Assembly (NCBI RefSeq): GCF_049803795.1
Contig: NZ_JBNAGJ010000001.1
Location: forward strand, 620,001-684,000
From: Thalassobius sp002708925
Lineage (GTDB): Bacteria; Pseudomonadota; Alphaproteobacteria; Rhodobacterales; Rhodobacteraceae
Length of the DNA stretch: 64,000 nucleotides
Reading direction: 5' to 3'
Shown here: in pieces, positions 43,251-51,832 of the stretch
Numbering within the stretch: the stretch's first letter is position 1
How the letters are laid out: each line of letters opens with the position of its first letter
Notes under the pieces: model-generated
What the model saw: the letters and a program-made list of their open reading frames with translations, nothing else
Database searches by the model: none
Told to the model about the DNA's origin: nothing
Program-made: the position numbers and the translations under genes

Positions 43251-44593
43251 TGCGTCCCCTGACCATAGGTGCGCTTCGCAGCGCCTATGCGGAAGGTTCG
43301 GCAACACCGTCGCAAGTGTTGCCGGACCTCGCCCGCCGGTTCCCGGACCCCGATCAAGAGGGGGTCTGGATCTCAACCATCGCGCCCGACGTGCTGGCTG
43401 CCAAATGCGCCGCGCTTGAGGCCGATCCGGCGGCCAGGGATCTGCCGCTATATGGCATTCCGTTTTCGGTGAAGGACAATATCGACACGGCCGGGTTCGA
43501 CACCACCGCCGCCTGTCCCGCCTATGCCTATCGCCCCGAGGAATCGGCCACCGTTGTGGCGCGGGTCGAGGCTGCGGGCGCGATCTGCATGGGCAAAACC
43601 AACATGGATCAGTTCGCGACCGGGCTGGTCGGTGTGCGCTCGCCCTATGGTACGGCCCGCAACCCGTTCAACCCGGATTATATTCCCGGTGGCTCGTCTT
43701 CGGGGGCGGGGGTGTCGATTTCGACAGGGATGGTGGCCTTTGCCTTTGGCACCGATACTGGGGGCTCGGGCCGGGTGCCGGCCAGCTATAACGGTATTTA
43801 CGGGCTGAAACCCGCCCCCGGCGCCTGGAGCCGCCACGGAATGGTATATGCCTGCCGCAGTTTCGATACGGCAACTGTATTCAGCGCCGTTCTGGAAGAT
43901 GCGCTGACGATTGATCGCATCGTGCAAGGCCCCGACCCAAAGGATCCTCTGGGCCAGGTTTGCGCAGGAATTGACGTGGCTGCCCCCCGTGTGGCGATGG
44001 CCCCGCCGGACCGGATTGACACTTTCGGCGATGCGGATGTCGCCGGGCTCTATCGGCAGGCCTATGCGCTGCTGACGGATCGGCTGGGCGCCACCGACAC
44101 GGACCTTGCCTCGTTTCAGGCGATCAACGACCTGATGTTCTTTGGCCCCTATCTGGCCGAGCGTGACGTGTCCGTGGGGGCCTTCATTGATGCTCATCCC
44201 AGGGACTGTCACCCGGTGGTGGGGCCGATGATTCAGGCCAGCCGCGCGTTTACCGCCGCAGACGCCTATCGCGCGCTTTACGAAACCGCCGAGGCCCGCC
44301 ATGTCACGCAAGCGTTCTGGCAGGCGCATGATGTGCTGATCACCCCAACCGTGGGGGCGCTGGTGACCCGCGCGATGTGCAAGGCAGATCCGCTGGGCCC
44401 GAATTTCCGCAATGGCACCTACACCAACTTCGCCAATCCCCTGGGATTATGCGCGCTGACGGTGCCCTTCGGCAGAACGCCGCAAAACGTCCCCTGGGGG
44501 CTGACGCTCTATGCTTTGCCCGACCGTCTGAGCGCAATAAGAAACACTGCCGAGGCGCTCAGGCGTCTCCAGCCGGGTGTCTGCGCACAGTGA
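43247..44593 (+). CDS. Amidase signature family enzyme, allophanate-hydrolase (AtzF)-like
   Basis: 448-aa amidase with the Ser-cisSer-Lys triad region: lysine in PFSVKDNIDTAG (about residue 70), glycine/serine-rich loop IPGGSSSGAGVSISTG and GTDTGGSGRVPASYNGIYG. The subtype resembles the allophanate hydrolase amidase domain without the C-terminal extension. It starts at the ATGA overlap with the broken binding-protein gene, indicating it once degraded a substrate imported by that transporter (urea-, amide- or carbamate-like). Its promoter may have been lost with the upstream genes. Confidence 0.8.
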   Translation: MMRPLTIGALRSAYAEGSATPSQVLPDLARRFPDPDQEGVWISTIAPDVLAAKCAALEADPAARDLPLYGIPFSVKDNIDTAGFDTTAACPAYAYRPEESATVVARVEAAGAICMGKTNMDQFATGLVGVRSPYGTARNPFNPDYIPGGSSSGAGVSISTGMVAFAFGTDTGGSGRVPASYNGIYGLKPAPGAWSRHGMVYACRSFDTATVFSAVLEDALTIDRIVQGPDPKDPLGQVCAGIDVAAPRVAMAPPDRIDTFGDADVAGLYRQAYALLTDRLGATDTDLASFQAINDLMFFGPYLAERDVSVGAFIDAHPRDCHPVVGPMIQASRAFTAADAYRALYETAEARHVTQAFWQAHDVLITPTVGALVTRAMCKADPLGPNFRNGTYTNFANPLGLCALTVPFGRTPQNVPWGLTLYALPDRLSAIRNTAEALRRLQPGVCAQ

Positions 44594-44738
44594 ACGATGG
44601 GGGCTCTTTGCTGCGGGGCGCTGACATCTATGACCCCACGTCTTTTGCCAAATCGCGCCTTTGCGCTTTTCTTTGCCTTGGGGGCCGTGCTGTAGTTCAT
44701 GTGGAAACTATTTCTGCAATGAGGAACGAGGGAGAGAG

Positions 44739-45968
44739 ATGGATTTCGGGATCAGGGAGGAGAACCGAAAGCTGCTGGAGCGTGTCGCCACGATGGTTCG
44801 TGACGAGATTGCCCCATTGGCCGAGGAATACGAAGCCGAAGTCGCCAAAGGCGATCGCTGGCAATATACCGAACGCCAGTCGGAAATTCTGGAAGGGCTG
44901 AAAGCCAGGGCCAGGGCCGCCGGGCTGTGGAATTTCTGGCTGACCGACAGTGACAAGGGCTTTGGCCTGACCACGGTGGAATACGCCTATTTCGCCGAGG
45001 AAATGGGCAAAACCCCGCTGGGCGCCGAGGTGTTCAATTGCTCGGCCCCCGACACCGGCAACATGGAGGTGTTTGAACGCTACGGCACCGAAGCGCTGAA
45101 AAAACAATGGCTTGAGCCGCTTCTGGCCGGTGAAATCCGCTCAGCCTATTGCATGACCGAGCCCAATGTCGCGTCCTCGGATGCCACCAATATCGCGATG
45201 TCCTGCGTGCGGGACGGGGATGACTATGTGCTGAACGGCGAAAAATGGTGGGCCTCGGGGGCAGGGGATCCACGCTGCGCCGTCTATATCGTCATGGTCA
45301 AAACCGGCGATGACGATCTGCCCAAACACAGGCAGCACTCGATGGTGGTGGTGCCCGCCGACGCCAAGGGAATCGAGATCCTCCGCCCCATGCAGGTTTA
45401 CGGCGACGATGACGCGCCCCACGGCCACATGCATATGCGCTTTACCGATGTGCGTATCCCGGCGGAAAACCTGTTGCTGGGCGAAGGGCGCGGTTTCGAA
45501 ATCTCTCAGGGCCGTCTGGGGCCGGGCCGCATCCATCACTGTATGCGGGCCATTGGCCAGGCCGAGGCCGCGCTGGAACTGCTGTGCAAACGCGCGCTGA
45601 ACCGCGAGGCCTTTGGCAAACCGCTGGCCCATCTGGGCGCGAATTATGACATCATCGCCGAATGCCGGATGGAGATCGAACAGGCCCGCCTGCTCTGCCT
45701 CAAGGCCGCCTGGTACATGGATCAGGGCGATGCACGCGCCGCCGCCCCCTGGATCTCGATGATCAAAACGGTCGCCCCGCGCATGGCGCTAAAGGTGATC
45801 GACGAAGCCAGCCAGATGTATGGCGCTCAGGGCATCAGCCAGGACACCCCGCTGGCCCACGCCTGGACCCACGTGCGCACCCTGCGCCTTGCAGATGGGC
45901 CCGACGCAGTGCACCGCCGGCAAATCGCCCGGACGGAAATCCGCAAATATACCCAGCAAAAAGTCTGA
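44739..45968 (+). CDS. Acyl-CoA dehydrogenase family protein
   Basis: 409-aa FAD enzyme oxidising an acyl-CoA thioester at the alpha-beta bond. Family sequences include AYCMTEPNVASSDATNI, YVLNGEKWWASGAGDPRC, GRGFEISQGRLGPGRIHHCMR and the C-terminal MYGAQGISQDTPLA. It is close to long-chain/ACAD10-11-type members in the H-M-H-M-R-F-T-D region. GGGAGAGAG precedes the ATG at 44739. The substrate is unknown. A terminator follows, so it is transcribed alone or with the amidase (145-bp gap). Confidence 0.9.
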   Translation: MDFGIREENRKLLERVATMVRDEIAPLAEEYEAEVAKGDRWQYTERQSEILEGLKARARAAGLWNFWLTDSDKGFGLTTVEYAYFAEEMGKTPLGAEVFNCSAPDTGNMEVFERYGTEALKKQWLEPLLAGEIRSAYCMTEPNVASSDATNIAMSCVRDGDDYVLNGEKWWASGAGDPRCAVYIVMVKTGDDDLPKHRQHSMVVVPADAKGIEILRPMQVYGDDDAPHGHMHMRFTDVRIPAENLLLGEGRGFEISQGRLGPGRIHHCMRAIGQAEAALELLCKRALNREAFGKPLAHLGANYDIIAECRMEIEQARLLCLKAAWYMDQGDARAAAPWISMIKTVAPRMALKVIDEASQMYGAQGISQDTPLAHAWTHVRTLRLADGPDAVHRRQIARTEIRKYTQQKV

Positions 45969-45975
45969 AACGGCA

Positions 45976-46000
45976 AAGGGGCCCCCGCGTGGCCCCTTTA
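45976..46000 (+). terminator. Intrinsic terminator of the acyl-CoA dehydrogenase gene
   Basis: Perfect 9-bp stem AAAGGGGCC / GGCCCCTTT with a 7-nt loop, 7 bp past the stop, ending in T residues. Confidence 0.8.
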
Positions 46001-46002
46001 TC

Positions 46003-46066
46003 CTTTCTTTGCTCAAACAAATACTCCGGGGTGAATGCGCGCAGCGCAGAGGGGCAGCGCCCCTCA
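46003..46066 (-). repeat. Dispersed repeat, copy 3
   Basis: Read on the minus strand: GAGGGGCGCTGCCCCTC hairpin, CTGCGCTGCGCGC, CACCCCGGAGTATTT and a CAAAGAAAGG end, the same order as copies 1 and 2. It lies between convergent genes, directly past the soxT stop codon. Confidence 0.75.
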
Positions 46067-46068
46067 TG

Positions 46069-47127
46069 TCACTCCGCTGGCTGAAACCCTTCGATCAACT
46101 GCCGCAGCCCCAGCGCCGCCCCGGCAAAAATCGCCAGAAACGTCACCGGCGCGGAAAAGGCCAGCATCGAAAACGCGCTCAGCCCCTGGCCGACGGTGCA
46201 CCCCAGCGCCAGCACGGCGCCGGCGCCCATCAGCGCGGCCCCGGTGATCTGGCGGCGCAGCTCGCGCGGGTCTTCGCAGGCCTCCCAGCGGAAATGCCCC
46301 TTGATCAGCGATCCGATAAAGGCCCCCGTGATCACCCCCGCAACCGAGCCCACCGCAAAGGACGGTGCCCGCGCCGAGGCGGTCATGAAATACAGCAGGC
46401 TTTCCCCCACGGGGGCCGAAAAACTGTGCGAGACCACCTGAATATCCGCAAATCCCGTCGCGGCCACCCAATGGCTGCCCGCCCAGCCCGACACGATGGC
46501 CACGCCCACAACGACGGACCAGAAAATCGCCTTGCCCTCGGTCAGGAAGGCCTTGTTGGATAGCGCGCCCAGCACGATCAGCGCGCCGATCGCCATCCCG
46601 ATGCTATCCACCGAGCCCCCGGTCCAGCTGCTCAGCAGATGCGCGATACCGGGGGGCAGATCATTCACCACATCCTCTTGTGGGAAAATCATCACCCGCA
46701 GCGGCGCCAGCGGGCCCGACAGCACCACATAGGCCGACACGCCCATCACCAGAACGATGACAAAGGCGCGCATGTCGCCGCCGCCCAGCCGCGCAATCGA
46801 GCCGTAGCCGCAATTGCCGGCCAGCGCCATGCCATAGCCGAACATCAGCCCCCCCAGCACCGAGGCAAAGGGCATCCAGCGGATCGACAGATAATAAGAG
46901 GTTTCCGTCTGTAGCCAGCCCATGGCCGACAGCGCAAAGCTGCCCAGCACGGCCACGCCAATGGCCAGCGCCCACATCCGCATCCGTGTGCTGGATCCAC
47001 CATAGAGCAGATCCTCAATCGCACCCATGGTGCAGAACCGGCCCAGACGCGCGGCCAGCCCCAGCAGCAAACCGCCACCAAGGCCCACCAGGGCGACCAG
47101 CACCTCTTCGGTCAGCATTTCCTGCAT
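46069..47127 (-). CDS. soxT: YeeE/YedE-family sulfur transporter, SoxT
   Basis: 352-aa polytopic membrane protein of the YeeE/YedE family, members of which import thiosulfate or other sulfur compounds. Nine or more hydrophobic segments and the three conserved cysteine motifs are seen: LGRFCTMGAIED, GNCGYGSIARLGGG and LGCTVGQGLSAFS. It is the last gene of the minus-strand soxS-soxR-soxT unit, matching Paracoccus soxT. It probably supplies sulfur substrate or signal to SoxR. Confidence 0.85.
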   Translation of the reverse strand: MQEMLTEEVLVALVGLGGGLLLGLAARLGRFCTMGAIEDLLYGGSSTRMRMWALAIGVAVLGSFALSAMGWLQTETSYYLSIRWMPFASVLGGLMFGYGMALAGNCGYGSIARLGGGDMRAFVIVLVMGVSAYVVLSGPLAPLRVMIFPQEDVVNDLPPGIAHLLSSWTGGSVDSIGMAIGALIVLGALSNKAFLTEGKAIFWSVVVGVAIVSGWAGSHWVAATGFADIQVVSHSFSAPVGESLLYFMTASARAPSFAVGSVAGVITGAFIGSLIKGHFRWEACEDPRELRRQITGAALMGAGAVLALGCTVGQGLSAFSMLAFSAPVTFLAIFAGAALGLRQLIEGFQPAE

Positions 47128-47173
47128 GATCCGTCTCCTCTCCAGATCAAACGCGGGTCTATCTTAGGCTGTT

Positions 47174-47515
47174 TCAGGCGTCTTTGTCGTCGCAGAACAG
47201 ATCGTAGACCAGTTCCAGTATACGCCGAGGCTTGTCGTCCGCCAAACGGTAATAGATGGCCTTGCCCTCGCGGCGGGGCACAACCAGCCCCTCCAGCCGC
47301 AGGCGGGACAGCTGCTGCGACACGGCTGCCTGACGCGCGGACAGCAGGGTTTCCAGCTCTGTCACGGATTTTTCGCCGGTGACCAGGTGGCACAGGATCA
47401 ACATCCGTCCTTCGTGGCTGACGGCCTTTAGAAAGTTGGACGCATTGGTGGCGTTGTCCACGATGCGATCCATCTCGTCTTCGGTTATGGTGTTGGTGAA
47501 CACCGGCAGTGCCAT
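47174..47515 (-). CDS. soxR: ArsR-family transcriptional repressor SoxR
   Basis: 113-aa winged-helix repressor. The recognition helix region is LLSARQAAVSQQLSRLRLEG (about residues 57-76) and the wing is VPRREGKAIYYRLAD. Cys42 (LILCHLV) and Cys108 (YDLFCDD) occupy the positions of the two sulfide/polysulfide-sensing cysteines of SoxR/SqrR/BigR, which form a sulfur bridge on induction. ATG at 47515 is preferred over the upstream ATG at 47560. Its likely operators are the ATTCA-N6-TGAAT palindromes before soxX and soxC. Confidence 0.9.
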   Translation of the reverse strand: MALPVFTNTITEDEMDRIVDNATNASNFLKAVSHEGRMLILCHLVTGEKSVTELETLLSARQAAVSQQLSRLRLEGLVVPRREGKAIYYRLADDKPRRILELVYDLFCDDKDA

Positions 47516-47611
47516 TGCCTGTCCCTCTGGGCGTATTGACCTCTTGACTGAGGTTATCAACTATTTCGTGGGCCAAGTCCATGGGGACGCCGCGTCGCAG
47601 CGGACGTAGCG

Positions 47612-47974
47612 TCAGCCCGCGCTTTTCTGGTAATCCGTCTTGGCCTTCAGCATCATTTCCAGCATCCCCCAGAAGAAGTCCTCGCCGGGGTAGCCTTCGA
47701 TTCTGCCGATCTCTTGGTTGTTCTCAAGCAGGACAAAGGTGGGGGTGTAGACGACCTTGCGGGCGAATTGGATGCCTTCGGCCTTATCCGAGATGTCCAT
47801 GATCCGCAGCGGGGCGTATTTACCTTCGGCGGAATTGGGGTAGATGGGGCCGATTTTGTCTTTCCATTCAATGCAGTAATGGCAACCGGGGCGTTCAACC
47901 ATCAGGAGCTCGACAGCGCCAGCAGAAAGCGTCATGCTGACCCAGGTCAGGACGGAAATCAGAAAAAGACGCAT
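47612..47974 (-). CDS. soxS: Periplasmic thioredoxin-like protein SoxS
   Basis: 120-aa exported protein with a signal peptide (MRLFLISVLTWVSMTLSAGA) and a thioredoxin-like active site GCHYC in VERPGCHYCIEW, with the cis-proline region VVYTPTFVLLENNQE. SoxS is thought to keep the SoxY carrier cysteine reduced, using electrons through SoxV. ATG at 47974. It is the first gene of soxSRT, divergent from soxV across a short promoter region (78 bp). Confidence 0.9.
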   Translation of the reverse strand: MRLFLISVLTWVSMTLSAGAVELLMVERPGCHYCIEWKDKIGPIYPNSAEGKYAPLRIMDISDKAEGIQFARKVVYTPTFVLLENNQEIGRIEGYPGEDFFWGMLEMMLKAKTDYQKSAG

Positions 47975-48020
47975 GGGCGTGGCCCCCCGGATTGACGACA
48001 AGTTGTCGCACAACATAATA

Positions 48021-48039
48021 TGAATATGTGAATTATTCA
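48021..48039. promoter_or_regulatory. Half-site cluster in the soxS/soxV divergent promoter, possible SoxR operator
   Basis: TGAAT-ATG-TGAAT-T-ATTCA lies just before the soxV ribosome-binding site. It shares half-sites with the better palindromes before soxX and soxC but not their 6-bp spacing. In Paracoccus the soxS-soxV intergenic region is a SoxR target. Confidence 0.5.
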
Positions 48040-48052
48040 AGGAGTCGCGCGG

Positions 48053-48790
48053 ATGTTGGATATCTCCTTTGCGGGGGCGGCGCTAGCGGGGCTGTTGTCC
48101 TTCTTTACGCCCTGTATTCTGCCGATGGTGCCGTTTTATCTGTGCTATATGGCCGGAATTTCCATGTCCGAACTGCGCGAGGATGGCGCGATTGCGCCGG
48201 GCGCGCAGCGGCGGCTGGTGGTCTCGGCGGTGATGTTCGCGCTGGGGGTTAGCTCGATCTTTGTGATGCTGGGGATGGGGGCGACGGCGCTGGGGCAGGC
48301 CTTTGCCCAGTGGAAACAGCCGCTGAGCTATGTGGCTGCGGCGGTGCTGTTCGTCTTTGGCCTGCATTTCCTGGGCGTGCTGAAAATCGGCCTGCTGTAT
48401 CGCGAGGCCAAGATCGAAAGCAAAGCCGAGCCCACGACGGTGCTGGGCGCCTATGTGATGGGGCTGGCCTTCGGGTTTGGCTGGACCCCCTGCGTGGGGC
48501 CGGCGCTGGCCTCGATCCTGATGATCGCCAGCGGGATGGGGGACATCTGGCGCGGCGGTTTGTTGCTGCTGGTTTACGGTCTGTCAATGACTGCGCCGTT
48601 TATTGTGGCCGCGCTCTTTGCCAAACCTTTCCTGCGCTGGATGCAGAGACATCGGAAATATCTGGGCTATGTTGAAAAGGCGATGGGCGCGATGCTGATC
48701 CTGTTCGCCATTCTGATCGCGACGAATGCCGTTAATCTGATCGCGGATGCGATGATCCGCTGGTTCCCGGCCTTTGGCAGCGTGGGATAA
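48053..48790 (+). CDS. soxV: CcdA-like thiol electron transporter SoxV
   Basis: 245-aa membrane protein with six hydrophobic segments and the CcdA/DsbD-beta motifs SFFTPCILPMVPFY and GFGWTPCVGPALASIL, each with a redox cysteine. It passes reducing power from cytosolic thioredoxin to periplasmic SoxW/SoxS, needed for thiosulfate oxidation in Paracoccus. AAGGAG precedes the ATG. It starts the plus-strand sox run. Confidence 0.93.
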   Translation: MLDISFAGAALAGLLSFFTPCILPMVPFYLCYMAGISMSELREDGAIAPGAQRRLVVSAVMFALGVSSIFVMLGMGATALGQAFAQWKQPLSYVAAAVLFVFGLHFLGVLKIGLLYREAKIESKAEPTTVLGAYVMGLAFGFGWTPCVGPALASILMIASGMGDIWRGGLLLLVYGLSMTAPFIVAALFAKPFLRWMQRHRKYLGYVEKAMGAMLILFAILIATNAVNLIADAMIRWFPAFGSVG

Positions 48791-48812
48791 GCTTTTTAAG
48801 GGAGGGAAGGAC

Positions 48813-49391
48813 ATGAAACGACTGCTACTGACGCTGGCCGCTATGATCGGGCTGGCCACATCCGCGATGGCTGAAATCGGCGATGACGGGCTGCATAAAA
48901 CACCGTGGATGCGTGACACGTTCAAAGACCTGCGCGAAGATCTGGCCGAGGCCAATGCCGAAGGCAAACGCCTGGCCGTGATCATCGAACAGCGCGGCTG
49001 TATCTATTGCCAGAAAATGCACGAGGAAGTGTACTCGGACCCCGCGCTGTCGCAATTCATCGCGGACAATTTCTTTGTGGTGCAAATGAACCTGCACGGC
49101 AGTGACGCGGCCATTGATTTCGATGGCCAGGAGATGTCTCAGTCGGCGTTGATGCGCAAATGGGGGATTCTGTTCACGCCCACCGTGCTGTTTTTCCCCG
49201 AGGACGTCCCCCAAGGCGTTCCGGCCCCTCAGGCCACCGTCGCCATGATGCCCGGCGCCTTTGCCAGGGGCACCACGACGGATATGTATACCTGGGTTGC
49301 CGAGAAGCGATACTTGCTTGATAATGGGGAAGATTTCCAACGCTATCACGCGCGACGAATCCAAGAGCGCAACAATGGAAAATTTGACTGA
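48813..49391 (+). CDS. soxW: Periplasmic thioredoxin SoxW
   Basis: 192-aa exported thioredoxin-fold protein with a signal peptide (LLLTLAAMIGLATSAMA) and the active site GCIYC in IIEQRGCIYCQKMHEEV, plus FTPTVLFFPED. SoxW is the direct partner of SoxV. AGGGAGGGAAGG precedes the ATG at 48813. The 116 bp between its stop and soxX hold a palindromic operator. Confidence 0.9.
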   Translation: MKRLLLTLAAMIGLATSAMAEIGDDGLHKTPWMRDTFKDLREDLAEANAEGKRLAVIIEQRGCIYCQKMHEEVYSDPALSQFIADNFFVVQMNLHGSDAAIDFDGQEMSQSALMRKWGILFTPTVLFFPEDVPQGVPAPQATVAMMPGAFARGTTTDMYTWVAEKRYLLDNGEDFQRYHARRIQERNNGKFD

Positions 49392-49412
49392 CCCGCAGCG
49401 CAACATCCAAAA

Positions 49413-49432
49413 AAATTCACAAGTGTGAATTT
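49413..49432. promoter_or_regulatory. Perfect palindrome upstream of soxX, likely SoxR operator
   Basis: Arms AAATTCACA and TGTGAATTT are separated by AG (core ATTCA-N6-TGAAT), 76 bp before the soxX start. SoxR of Paracoccus binds the soxW-soxX intergenic region, the same place. Confidence 0.7.
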
Positions 49433-49507
49433 GTTGTTGCGTTCCGCGCGGGCGGTGAACTACGGTATACCGAGCTATAACAGCCATAACGACCCATGGG
49501 AGGAATC

Positions 49508-49978
49508 ATGAGGCTAACTACTCTGACACTGGCGGCAAGCCTTGCTGCTGGCGCGGCATTTGCCAACCCGGTTGCGCCCGCAGATGTGGTATTCACCGAG
49601 GACGGGGCTGTCGAACAGTCTCTGACGGGTGCAGCTGGAAACGCGGACGCAGGTTTCGACGTCTTCTCGAATAAGAAAAAAGGCAATTGCATTGCCTGCC
49701 ATAACATCGAGGAACGCACGGATCTGACCTTTCCGGGCAATGTTGGCCCCATTCTGGACGGCGTAGGCGAAAACCGCACCATCGCCGAGCTGCGCGGCAT
49801 TCTGGTGAACTCGAAAATGACCTTCGAGGGCACAGTGATGCCGGCCTATTACAAAGTCGATGGTTTCACCCGTCCGGGCAACGCCTATACCGGCAAAGCT
49901 GCGGATGGCCCTCTGGATCCGCTGCTGTCGGCTGCACAAATCGAAGATGTGATTGCCTTCCTGTCCACGCTGAAGTGA
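49508..49978 (+). CDS. soxX: Sulfur oxidation c-type cytochrome SoxX
   Basis: 156-aa monohaem subunit of the SoxAX complex, which joins thiosulfate to the SoxY cysteine. A signal peptide ends near AAFA, the haem site is CIACH (GNCIACHNIEE, about residue 57), and the distal methionine region is GTVMPAYYKVDGF. The ATG at 49508 follows GGGAGGAATC, a strong ribosome-binding site. It is the first gene of soxXYZABCDEF. Confidence 0.95.
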   Translation: MRLTTLTLAASLAAGAAFANPVAPADVVFTEDGAVEQSLTGAAGNADAGFDVFSNKKKGNCIACHNIEERTDLTFPGNVGPILDGVGENRTIAELRGILVNSKMTFEGTVMPAYYKVDGFTRPGNAYTGKAADGPLDPLLSAAQIEDVIAFLSTLK

Positions 49979-50006
49979 CACGGCAATTCTGAGCAAGGAG
50001 ACGAAA

Positions 50007-50423
50007 ATGGAATTCTCAAGACGCGATACGCTGGCGCTTGGGCTGGGGGCCGCGGCGCTGACCGTTCTGCCGATCCAGGTCAATGCAGCTGCTGACGACG
50101 CAATCGCCACCTTCACCGGCGGCGCAGACATGGCCGAAGGCGGCGTGACCCTGACCGCCCCGGAAATCGCCGAAAACGGCAATACCGTGCCCGTTTCGGT
50201 CGAGGCAGCCGGCGCCACCGCCATTCTGCTGCTGGCCACCGGCAACCCGACGCCGGGCGTGGCTACTTTCAACTTCGGTGAACTGGCCGGTTCGCAATCG
50301 GCCTCGACCCGGATTCGCCTGGCCGGCACCCAGGACGTTGTTGCCATCGCCAAAATGGCTGACGGCAGCTTCGCCAAGGCCAGCTCGACCGTGAAGGTCA
50401 CCATCGGCGGCTGCGGCGGCTAA
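50007..50423 (+). CDS. soxY: Thiosulfate oxidation carrier protein SoxY
   Basis: 138-aa Tat-exported carrier. The twin-arginine signal MEFSRRDTLALGLG is followed by an immunoglobulin-like domain and the C-terminal swinging arm GGCGG, whose cysteine holds sulfur intermediates covalently. AAGGAGACGAAA precedes the ATG. It works as the SoxYZ heterodimer with the next gene, 21 bp downstream. Confidence 0.97.
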   Translation: MEFSRRDTLALGLGAAALTVLPIQVNAAADDAIATFTGGADMAEGGVTLTAPEIAENGNTVPVSVEAAGATAILLLATGNPTPGVATFNFGELAGSQSASTRIRLAGTQDVVAIAKMADGSFAKASSTVKVTIGGCGG

Positions 50424-50444
50424 TCAGGACATAGGAGAGACAAA

Positions 50445-50774
50445 ATGGCATCTGGTGTAAAACCCCGCGTCAAGGCCCCCAAAAAGGCCGCAGCTGGCGA
50501 AGCCGTTACGCTGAAAACCCTGATCAGCCACAAGATGGAATCGGGTCAGCGCAAGAACAAGGATGGCTCGGTCATCCCGCGTTCGATCATCAACCGCTTC
50601 ACCTGCGAGTTCAACGGCACCTCGGTGATCGACGTGACCCTGGAGCCCGCAATTTCGACCAACCCCTACTTCGAATTCGAAGCCACCATCCCCGAAGCAG
50701 GCGAGCTGAAGTTCACCTGGTACGATGATGACGGATCGGTCTATGAGACCTCGAAGAAGGTTGCGATCGCCTAA
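50445..50774 (+). CDS. soxZ: Thiosulfate oxidation carrier partner SoxZ
   Basis: 109-aa protein without its own signal peptide, exported with SoxY through Tat as a complex. Family sequence includes RVKAPKKAAAGEAVTLKTLI, HKMESGQRKNKDG and PRSIINRFTCEFNG. AGGAGAGA precedes the ATG. Confidence 0.97.
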   Translation: MASGVKPRVKAPKKAAAGEAVTLKTLISHKMESGQRKNKDGSVIPRSIINRFTCEFNGTSVIDVTLEPAISTNPYFEFEATIPEAGELKFTWYDDDGSVYETSKKVAIA

Positions 50775-50838
50775 ACGAATGAAAACAAAGCGCCTTGCTT
50801 CCCATGTGGGGGCAGGGTCGCTTCAGGGAGGAAGCTAG

Positions 50839-51693
50839 ATGAAATTCAAGCAACTGACAGCGATTGCGGCACTGACCTTGCCCCTGCCGGCCGTGGCATT
50901 CGCGGATGCGGATGACGACAAGCTGGTGGTCAACGAAGAGCTGGAAATCGTCACCAAAGCCCCCGCGCCGGCGCATCTGTCGGACGCGCTGGACGAGGTC
51001 ATGTCGGGCTGGCATTTCCGTTCGGACAACACGCAGGTGATGCAGGCGGATGACTTCGACAACCCCGGTATGCTGGCCGTCGAGGCCGCGCTGGATGACT
51101 GGGAAACCGTCGAAGGATCCGAAGGTAAATCCTGCGCGTCCTGCCACGGCGATGCCGAAGAAAGCATGAAGGGCGTGCGCGCCGTCTATCCCAAGTGGAA
51201 CGACGGGGCCGAAGAGGTCCGCACGCTGGAAATGCAGGTCAATGACTGCCGCGAAAACCGTATGGGCGCTGAGAAGCTGAAATACACCTCCGGTAAGCTG
51301 ACCAACATGGTCGCTCTGATCAGCCTGCAATCGCGCGGGATGCCCGTCAATGTTGCGATTGACGGCCCGGCCGAGGCCATGTGGCTGCAAGGTAAGGACA
51401 TGTACTATAGCCGCACCGGCCAGCTGGATCTGTCCTGCGCCAACTGCCACGAAGATAACTATGGCAACATGATCCGCGCCGACCACCTGAGCCAGGGCCA
51501 GATCAACGGCTTCCCGGCCTACCGTCTGAAAAACGCCAAGCTGAACTCGGTTCACGCGCGTTTCAAAGGCTGTGTACGCGACACCCGCGCCGAAACCTAC
51601 AGCCCCGGCAGCCCCGAGTTTGTGGCTCTGGAACTGTATGTCGCCAGCCGCGGCAACGGCCTGTCGGTCGAAGGCCCCTCGGTCCGGAACTAA
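50839..51693 (+). CDS. soxA: Dihaem c-type cytochrome SoxA
   Basis: 284-aa catalytic subunit of SoxAX. A signal peptide ends near AVAFA; two haem motifs, CASCH (SCASCHGDAEE) and CANCH (SCANCHEDNYG), show the dihaem form. The active-site cysteine that becomes a haem ligand and persulfide is in FKGCVRDTRAETY near the C-terminus. AGGGAGGAAG precedes the ATG. The 64-bp gap to soxZ contains no obvious operator. Confidence 0.97.
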   Translation: MKFKQLTAIAALTLPLPAVAFADADDDKLVVNEELEIVTKAPAPAHLSDALDEVMSGWHFRSDNTQVMQADDFDNPGMLAVEAALDDWETVEGSEGKSCASCHGDAEESMKGVRAVYPKWNDGAEEVRTLEMQVNDCRENRMGAEKLKYTSGKLTNMVALISLQSRGMPVNVAIDGPAEAMWLQGKDMYYSRTGQLDLSCANCHEDNYGNMIRADHLSQGQINGFPAYRLKNAKLNSVHARFKGCVRDTRAETYSPGSPEFVALELYVASRGNGLSVEGPSVRN

Positions 51694-51773
51694 GACAAAA
51701 CGCTGGGGGCGGCGCGCTGCCCCCGGCCCACAAGAATCGCAACACATTGACGCAAAAGGCTAAAATAGCCTAG

Positions 51774-51797
51774 CCCTTGGACAATGCGCGCCAAGGG
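51774..51797 (+). other. Hairpin between soxA and soxB
   Basis: CCCTTGG / CCAAGGG with a 10-nt loop, just after a smaller GGCTA/TAGCC hairpin (51758-51770). There is no T-run, so an RNA-processing or stability element in the sox mRNA is more likely than a terminator. Confidence 0.4.
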
Positions 51798-51832
51798 AAT
51801 TGGAACACTCAAACCGCTCGGAGTTATGAGCT

